NCBI GenBank assembly: GCA_009663005.1
Contig: CM018895.1
Location: 14,536,723-14,549,222 of the forward strand
Length of the DNA: 12,500 nt
DNA from: Actinidia chinensis
Lineage: Eukaryota > Streptophyta > Magnoliopsida > Ericales > Actinidiaceae
Direction: 5' to 3'
The position numbers and the translations under genes are program-made. Of the stretch, positions 8,431 through 12,500 are shown piece after piece (position 1 is the first letter of the stretch; each line of letters starts with the position of its first letter). The notes beneath the pieces are model-generated. The model ran no database searches, had not been told where the DNA came from, and saw only the letters and a program-made list of their open reading frames with translations.

Positions 8431-8611
8431 TCAAAAACTTCTGGGGCCAATCTGTCAAAATCAGAACTCCTGGGGACCAATCTGTAATTTTTAGTAATTT
8501 TAGGGACCAAAATACAATTTTCAAAAAATTACAGGGACCAAATTATAATTTTCAAAACTTTAGGGACCGAAATATAAATAACAGAAACTTTAGGGACTGA
8601 AACTGTAATTT
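8431..8611. repeat. six tandem units of about 30 bp (GGGACCAAA...TAATTTT) in copia leader
   Basis: The core GGG(A/G)CC(A/G)A recurs at about 8444, 8473, 8503, 8534, 8563 and 8593 (the last as GGGACTGA), spaced 29–31 bp. Each is preceded by aaaactt(t/c) or similar and followed by an AT-rich stretch. The array lies in the untranslated leader between the primer binding site and gag. Confidence 0.88.
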
Positions 8612-8890
8612 ACCAAAGAAAATATTCTGAAAATATTCCTTTGATGATATAAGCGATGACGCAGTGATGATGTCAGCGATGACGTCACTGTTTTCTCCTT
8701 ATATGCGGGCGCGTGCGAGGCCGCCTGAGAGTGGATCTCACGCGCCAATCTTCAGGCAGCGCATGGGAGAGCGTCCGGCATCCGTTTTCGACACGGTTTG
8801 ATACTAGAGTTTCGTTTCGAGGAGACGAACACTCTAATGCTATCAAAAAATTTTTGACCACTTTTACAGAGGTCCGAAACTCGATCTGGA
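8612..8890 (-). other. copia leader next to the primer binding site, GC-rich part
   Basis: Non-coding leader sequence, clearly richer in GC than its surroundings around 8700–8800. It carries two copies of agcgatgacg (8652–8661 and 8675–8684) and the palindrome TGACGTCA (8680–8687), a CRE/bZIP-type site. Plus and minus open frames across this block (8685–8981 and 8713–9174) resemble nothing known and overlap the LTR. Confidence 0.5.
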
Positions 8891-8901
8891 CTTTGATACC
8901 A
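8891..8901 (-). other. copia primer binding site (tRNA-Met type)
   Basis: The minus strand reads TGGTATCAAAG, one base different over this span from TGGTATCAGAG, the standard plant initiator tRNA-Met primer site. It is separated by two bases from an LTR end reading ...CGGCACAACA. This fixes the element orientation as minus and places its 5' LTR to the right. Confidence 0.85.
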
Positions 8902-9237
8902 ATTGTTGTGCCGAAATCAACCACCGATAGCATACACAAATCACCCTCACTAACAGATCCACATCCACAGAATATAAACACACATATTTACGAGATTCGG
9001 CAATATTGCCTACTTCCTCAGGTGGCAGCGTTTTCACTATATGAAGAATCCAACAATATACAAATACAGATTCACTCTCACTCTCACAAATTTATCTCCT
9101 ACACTATAATAGGAAATACAGAAAATAGAGAGAGAGGAATAAGGAAGAGAAGCTCTCATAAAACTCTCTCATAAAACTCTCAGCCACCAAACAAATCTCA
9201 CGTCTCTCCCTCCTTTCCAACCCTAGCAATAACACAT

Positions 9238-9247
9238 GTATATATAG
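9238..9247 (-). promoter_or_regulatory. TATA box of the copia LTR
   Basis: The minus strand reads CTATATATACA, a near-consensus plant TATA box, followed about 30 bp later by GCTAGGGTTGG where transcription could start. A second TATA-like block (9251–9259) lies just upstream. It points away from the MRL7L-like sequence, into the element. Confidence 0.55.
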
Positions 9248-9259
9248 CAAAATATATAT

Positions 9260-9315
9260 GGGTTTGGGTTTAAGCTGGGATTGGGATTGGGATTGGGCTT
9301 GGGATTGGGATTGGG
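9260..9315 (+). repeat. GGGATT hexamer array with nine GGG runs, potential G-quadruplex
   Basis: GGG runs occur at 9260, 9266, 9277, 9283, 9289, 9295, 9301, 9307 and 9313. The last seven are spaced exactly 6 bp with ATT or CTT loops. Seven G3 tracts with 3-nt loops meet the usual G-quadruplex pattern on the plus strand. On the minus strand the array lies upstream of the LTR TATA box. It is not the plant telomere repeat TTTAGGG. Confidence 0.9.
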
Positions 9316-9792
9316 CCCAATGTTAATGAGCCAAAATGAGCCAAAATATCAACAAGATGACGATTATATTCGTTCAATCAAAGACATCACCACCAAAGAA
9401 TGGGAAGAGACAGTATTCAAGGACATCCGTCCTTTGATTGTCCTTGTGCATAATCGTTATAAAAGGTTAGTTTTTAGTTGTTCCTTTTGAGATTGCTAGT
9501 TTTCTTCTATTTCCTCGTTCTATTCATTTAAATGCTCAAAGTCTTATCTGTGCATTTTAACATGCCTTTTTTTTCCTCTTAATTAGGTGCAGAATGTCAG
9601 TACTCTTGAAGTATTTCATGGAACAACTCTGTGTATCAAAAAAGCTGATTAGGATGAGTGGCTATGTTAGAATAATATGCACTTGTGAGAACAACCTCGA
9701 GGAAAATGCCTGGAACCATTTACCTTCTTTTATGGAATTTGATCTTCAACCCACTGGAACTTTTATCTGAAAACTGTTTATAGTGAAATTTC

Positions 9793-9817
9793 ACTCTCTC
9801 ACTCTCTCTCTCTCTCT
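9793..9817. repeat. CT dinucleotide microsatellite
   Basis: An almost uninterrupted (CT)n run, broken once by an A, within the inferred intron. Confidence 0.9.
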
Positions 9818-10143
9818 GATTAATGTGCCTTCCAAAACTTCCACACTTTTTTATGATAATACCGATTGCTCAAGTGTTGTTTACAATTACTCATGCTGTC
9901 AGAAACCATTTTCTAATAAAGAAGGGGAACAAGGCTTTTCTTTGCTCAGTGATGTTTCTTGATGTTTCCATGATGCATTGGTACCAACGGAAATATTTTT
10001 AATGAGATATTATGCCAAAGATTAGGTCTGTATCCAATTTTTTCCCTCCCAGACACCCTTTAATGGGTACTAACTGGGCGTAACTTTATGAAGTTTTTCT
10101 TGTTGAATATAATGTATAAAATGATAGATCCATAATAGAATAC

Positions 10144-10161
10144 ATTATTATTATTATTATT
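10144..10161. repeat. (ATT)6 microsatellite
   Basis: Six perfect ATT units, located about 30 bp upstream of the second coding block of the MRL7L-like pseudogene, inside the intron. Confidence 0.92.
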
Positions 10162-10625
10162 TCATGAAAACTTATGAATATCTGCTAACCAATGGAAAAT
10201 GAAAAGATGTGGGATGAATTGGAGAAAGCTATACATATCATGTGTAACTGCAGGCTACCATCCCCGAGAGTCAGTAAAGCCTTTTCTTACTTTTATCTTC
10301 ATCCCTCCCCACTTTTCTTTATTTGCGACCACCATACAGTGTGTTGCAATAGATGATGTTGTTGAGCTTGATTTGGTATCTGCTTTACAAGTGCCTGTCT
10401 CCCAAGAACTGATTTTCACTAAAGCTGGAAAGATCTTATACCGTGAGAAAAGGTAATTTTTCTTTTAAACGAGTTAGTTCTTGACTACTTGCATCAGCCT
10501 TGAATCAGACTGAGTTATAGTTAATTTTTCCTGGTATTCAGCGATACGAATGGTAGATGAGTTATAAAAAATAACGGCATTCTTTTATAATGGAACAGCC
10601 AAGCCACCTAGTTTGAATACCATTG

Positions 10626-10717
10626 AGAAGAGTGAAGAACTGATCCCTACCATTTCAGTCAACAATGAACAGTGTTAGAGTTGACTGAAATGGTAGGGAT
10701 CAGTTCTTCACTCTTCT
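10626..10717. repeat. perfect 38-bp inverted repeat with 16-nt loop across the pseudogene stop codon
   Basis: The left arm 10626–10663 and right arm 10680–10717 are exact reverse complements over 38 bp; the loop is 10664–10679. The left arm is the last coding segment of the MRL7L-like pseudogene, and the loop holds its TAG (10676–10678). A 23-bp direct repeat (10662–10684 and 10718–10740) brackets the right arm. This is the footprint of a fold-back template switch that inserted an inverted copy of the upstream strand. RNA from either strand would fold into a 38-bp hairpin. Confidence 0.95.
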
Positions 10718-10740
10718 ACAATGAACAGTGTTAGAGTTGA
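10662..10740. repeat. 23-bp direct repeat pair (10662–10684, 10718–10740)
   Basis: Both copies read acaatgaacagtgttagagt plus tga, with no mismatch. They are 56 bp apart. The second copy continues into agtagcaaatg, which was probably the original sequence after the first copy before the fold-back insertion. Confidence 0.95.
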
Positions 10741-11060
10741 AGTAGCAAATGTTGGTCAATTTAATAGTATGTAACTTTGTTATCTATGTTGAGGAAAATG
10801 CTAATAGAGAATCTGCTGGTTTCACTTCCTGTGTTGCTGATGTTATTCGCTAGATCAGGCCTAAGGGTTTATTTAGTCTTCAGGTTATTAGCAGTACAGG
10901 TACGGTAAAAATTTCAATGGCTGATATGAAATGATAGAGTTCAAAAGAAAACTTTTACCACTTCTCCAAGGGTGTTTAGTTTTTTATTCCCCAAAACATT
11001 TGCATTTGCACATCATATTTATGGAACTGAGACAATTAGAGATGACAGATGATCACCAGA
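10741..11060. other. intergenic sequence between convergent gene remnants
   Basis: No frame, RNA or repeat that I can support. The left part is presumably the former 3' UTR of the MRL7L-like gene. A short stretch at 10810–10900 looks slightly protein-like in the plus strand but has a stop and no recognisable family. Confidence 0.4.
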
Positions 11061-11065
11061 TATAC

Positions 11066-11071
11066 TTTATT
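11066..11071 (-). terminator. possible poly(A) signal AATAAA
   Basis: The minus strand reads AATAAA about 65 bp beyond the stop codon of the minus-strand beta-trefoil-like frame. Position and sequence fit a plant near-upstream polyadenylation element, though the motif is common by chance. Confidence 0.4.
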
Positions 11072-11137
11072 CTGCCAACACTATAGTAAAGTTGGAAAAA
11101 ATTCAGTCATGCTGATATTGCTTTGGCGCTCCAGAAA

Positions 11138-11530
11138 TTACTCGTTGCGAAGACCGCAACAGCAAAAGGCTTTATGGTAATGGAAGCGGAATGCAAATAG
11201 CTGATATGGGTTGGAGCCATCGTACTCACAATCATATACGCCCACTGTACTCTTCTTTGTCTTCCCTTTGAAAACAGTGAGGCATTTTCCAGTACTGTGG
11301 GAGACCCAAAATCGAAAGCTGCGGTGATTTAAGTTTTTGGGTGGGTTGATGGACTTCCAGTCTGCCTCTGCTAAAGTTTCCAGTGAGCTTAACGAGCGGA
11401 GGCTCACTCTCCCATGCTTGTCAACGGTCAGGTAGCTTTGTCCACCTGAGCATTTATCCATATAGTTTCTGAATCTGTGCTCCAAGAAAAGGATGGACTG
11501 TGTCAGCTTAGTTTTGTCTATAGAATGCAA
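11138..11530 (-). CDS. beta-trefoil (ricin-B-like) domain fragment, exon or pseudogene
   Basis: The frame is open for 130 codons up to TAA at 11140–11138. Its first codon at 11530 is TTG, not ATG; the first in-frame Met is about residue 23 (YMDKC). Upstream the frame stays open only a few codons, to a TAA near 11545. Two repeats stand out: GQSYLTVDKHGRVSL near residues 30–45 and GKCLTVFKG with VGVYDCEYDGSNPYQLFAF near residues 81–113, resembling the GxCLxV...V.LYxC.G..NQ.W.F pattern of ricin-B-type carbohydrate-binding beta-trefoils. A Cys cluster (FCCCG) ends the protein. A usual ricin-B domain has three such repeats, so this may be a 3' exon with an unseen splice acceptor (TTAAAG is possible at about 11543) or a 5'-broken copy. 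I do not recognise the specific protein. It is convergent with the MRL7L-like remnant. Confidence 0.5.
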   Translation of the reverse strand: MHSIDKTKLTQSILFLEHRFRNYMDKCSGGQSYLTVDKHGRVSLRSLSSLETLAEADWKSINPPKNLNHRSFRFWVSHSTGKCLTVFKGKTKKSTVGVYDCEYDGSNPYQLFAFRFHYHKAFCCCGLRNE

Positions 11531-11659
11531 TTCAGCGAGTCTTTAATTATTCCCAGAGTGATTTGGAATCTTGTTTCTCAAACTCAAAAATGTCCAAGTT
11601 TATGGTTCATCCCATAGTTCTCCCTTTCAACTGTTGGGTTACCCATGCGGGTTTCTTTT

Positions 11660-11676
11660 CTTTATATTGGTCCAAT
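11660..11676 (-). promoter_or_regulatory. possible CCAAT/TATA pair upstream of the beta-trefoil frame
   Basis: The minus strand reads ATTGGACCAATATAAAG, an inverted CCAAT pair running into a TATA-like ATATAAAG, about 130 bp before the open frame. An ATG lies 14 bp after it (11646–11644) and opens a 20-codon frame that ends in TGA. The closeness of the two elements and of the ATG makes a real promoter uncertain. Confidence 0.25.
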
Positions 11677-12500
11677 CAAAGAGGTATCAAAATTTTATCC
11701 GTATGTAACCACACAAATTTCTTGATAGTACTTTCTTTAGATAAATTGCTTTGAAAGGAGCAAACAGAGGTTTCTTGTGATCATATGTTTGTCATGTAAA
11801 TGATATAACAAAAAACAAATAACAAAGCAAAAAAAAAATATAAAGATTTAACAAAAATCATGGATTTAAAAGATATTGGCTTGTTGGAATTAGAAAGGCA
11901 CCATTTTTTTCACATTCCTTTGAATTGCAGAAATTTGATAATAAAATTTTGAGCTTATTGCCTTGTTTGGATTGACAGAAAGAGAGAGAAAATAAATGAG
12001 AAATAAATTAGAAAAAAGAATTTCGAAGGGGTTGTATGGATTAGAAATGCATGGTCAACTTATTTACTCCAAACATTTCTGGTGGACTTGTGGAATCTCA
12101 AAGTTGTGTAATGAAAACTTGACGTCAACAAATCTCACAAGAAGTTGATTGTTGAAGTGGCGTTCAAAACATATTTTCGGTGAAGTTGTGGTTCATCTGG
12201 GTTTGGGGAATAAGTTAAAACAACGCTGTATTTAGGAAATCAGATATCAAACCACTTGGGTTTGATAAAGAACTCACAATTCACTATTACAAAATAGATT
12301 TTGGCCATGGCAACATTGCAAGGGGGCAGTTATTTCTTCTGCCAGGATGTGTGATTACAAGCCAGATCGGATTCTTTCAAGGCCAAGCTCTTTTTCCCTT
12401 GTGTATTGCCATGGGAAGGTCTAGGAAGAGGCTAGCCTGGTTGCTCCATTGTAGTTCTAATGGAAAGGACCTTAGCAGATATGAGCTACTGCAGTTGGAA
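11677..12500. other. intergenic sequence without recognisable features
   Basis: AT-rich sequence with an A9-type run near 11830 and a purine-rich patch near 11985–12020. I found no long frame, transposon protein, RNA gene or clear terminal repeat. The last 200 bp (12300–12500) are more GC-balanced and could be the edge of something outside the window, but every frame is closed within a few tens of codons. Confidence 0.4.

Larger units (their letters stand above)
6022..9319 (-). mobile_element. Ty1/copia LTR retrotransposon, 5' half, degenerate, interrupted by the gypsy element
   Basis: Reading the minus strand from right to left: LTR, primer binding site, a repeat-bearing leader, gag starting near 8262, zinc knuckle, aspartic protease, GAG-pre-integrase and integrase. 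Integrase directly after protease, with no RT between, is the Ty1/copia (Pseudoviridae) order. The Gag start MSNAN, the CHQK knuckle and the protease–integrase sequence style suggest the Tork/Tnt1-like side of copia, but that is inference. Coding stops in the linker after integrase, exactly where the gypsy LTR begins. RT, RNase H and the 3' LTR are therefore probably displaced beyond the left edge rather than deleted. Frameshifts and stops occur throughout. The right LTR boundary is uncertain by about 25 bp. Confidence 0.88.
8904..9319 (-). repeat. copia 5' LTR (right boundary approximate)
   Basis: The LTR starts (plus strand) TGTTGTGCCG beside the primer binding site. It contains a CT/AG-rich region (9075–9185) with a direct repeat of ctctcataaaact (9153–9178), a TATA box (9238–9247) and the G-rich array (9260–9315). 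The right end is uncertain: CA dinucleotides that could end the LTR fall at 9318 and at 9332–9343, before recognisable MRL7L-like coding begins at about 9338. No target duplication can be tested because the other end of the element is not in the window. Confidence 0.7.
9466..10188 (+). other. long intron of the MRL7L-like pseudogene
   Basis: About 720 bp lie between donor 9466 and the next coding block. The sequence has no coding similarity I can recognise. It contains a good internal acceptor-like site (ttcctcttaattag at 9585), whose following sequence does not extend the protein. It also contains a CT microsatellite and an ATT microsatellite. The expected AG directly before the next coding block is missing. 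Confidence 0.6.
9326..10678 (+). pseudogene. MRL7L: MRL7/MRL7L-like thioredoxin-fold protein gene, 5'-truncated and decayed
   Basis: Four coding blocks join through GT–AG introns. Block 1 (~9338–9465) encodes DDDYIRSI, EWEETVFKDI and PLIVLVHNRYK, ending at donor 9466 GTTAGT. Block 2 (~10189–10269) encodes ENEKMWDELEKAIHI and LPSPR. A 70-bp intron (10270–10339, GTCAGT...ACAG) leads to block 3 (10340–10452): CVAIDDVVELDLVSALQV and IFTKAGKILYREK. Block 4 (10542–10678) encodes DEL, FFYNG and AKPPSLN to a final TAG. I recognise the C-terminal thioredoxin-like fold of the plant MRL7/MRL7L (SVR4/ECB1) family; in Arabidopsis these proteins act in chloroplast gene expression and biogenesis. Defects: no AG acceptor before block 2 (tctgctaac|CA), one extra A before donor 10453, a TAA at 10565–10567 where Ser is expected, and VSQE where the family has a Pro (VFPE). 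Upstream exons are replaced by the copia LTR. Retained introns rule out a processed copy. Confidence 0.75.

Noticed and set aside
8501..8600. Telomere-like TTTAGGG words
   Set aside because: They occur once per 30-bp leader repeat as part of CTTTAGGGACC, not in tandem as telomere repeats.
8685..8981. 98-codon minus-strand open frame in the copia leader and LTR
   Set aside because: It spans the primer binding site and LTR end, which are not translated in copia elements, and has no recognisable motif.
8713..9174. 153-codon plus-strand open frame
   Set aside because: It crosses the copia leader, primer binding site and LTR, on the strand opposite to the element, and resembles no protein family. 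Low-complexity Ser/His-rich sequence explains its openness.
9260..9272. Interstitial telomere repeat (GGGTTTGGGTTTA)
   Set aside because: Only about one TTTAGGG-like permutation is present and the array is GGGATT, so it is not telomeric.
9281..9320. Gly-Leu repeat as the N-terminus of the MRL7L-like protein
   Set aside because: It is only the translation of the GGGATT array from a TTG codon. The recognisable coding begins after it.
10199..10280. ATG at 10199 as a gene start (MKRCGMN...)
   Set aside because: It is out of frame with the block encoding WDELEKAIH and reads through a 70-bp intron. The joined frame across the intron matches the family.
10626..10717. Annotating the hairpin as a microRNA gene or a terminator
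   Set aside because: The stem is perfect over only 38 bp with no sign of a promoter or of selective conservation. It is better explained as a recent template-switch duplication.
11961..12180. Possible MITE (GCCTTGTTTGG-like start, AT-rich body)
   Set aside because: I could not find a matching inverted end or target duplication.
12296..12500. Possible exon at the right edge
   Set aside because: All frames are interrupted and no splice signals or family motifs were convincing.

Overview
This is nuclear DNA of a flowering plant, probably a dicot. It is AT-rich, has GT–AG introns, and is dominated by decayed LTR retrotransposons. The only cellular gene recognised with fair confidence resembles the plant-specific, chloroplast-targeted MRL7/MRL7L (SVR4/ECB1) thioredoxin-fold family. 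There are no bacterial features, CRISPR arrays, tRNAs or rRNAs. The species cannot be named from the sequence.

Layout. (1) 1–6021 is a minus-strand Ty3/gypsy element that runs off the left edge. Read right to left it has a 5' LTR (4200–6021) with a four-copy ~70-bp minisatellite, a tRNA-Met-type primer binding site (4188–4199), gag with an internal ~180-bp tandem duplication, protease, reverse transcriptase, RNase H, and the start of integrase at the left edge. All domains are present in the right order, but frameshifts, stops and lost catalytic residues are everywhere. (2) 6022 to about 9319 is the 5' half of a minus-strand Ty1/copia element: 5' LTR (about 8904–9319), primer binding site (8891–8901), a leader with six 30-bp tandem units, then gag, protease, GAG-pre-integrase and integrase. 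It stops exactly where the gypsy LTR begins, so the gypsy element appears to have inserted into the copia element. The copia RT, RNase H and 3' LTR should then lie beyond the left edge. (3) About 9326–10678 (+) is a decayed MRL7L-like gene that keeps its introns. Its 5' part is replaced by the copia LTR, and its last exon has a premature stop and overlaps a perfect 38-bp fold-back repeat. (4) 11138–11530 (–) is an open frame that looks like a beta-trefoil (ricin-B-type) domain and has no ATG at its start. (5) 11531–12500 shows nothing recognisable beyond a possible CCAAT/TATA pair.

Inferred order of events: an MRL7L-like gene was hit by (or came to abut) a copia element, the copia element was hit by a gypsy element, and all three have since decayed. 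No gene in the window looks intact and functional with confidence. The most distinctive structures are the nested junction, the fold-back duplication at the end of the MRL7L-like gene, the GGGATT array at the copia LTR edge, and the internal repeats in both transposons.
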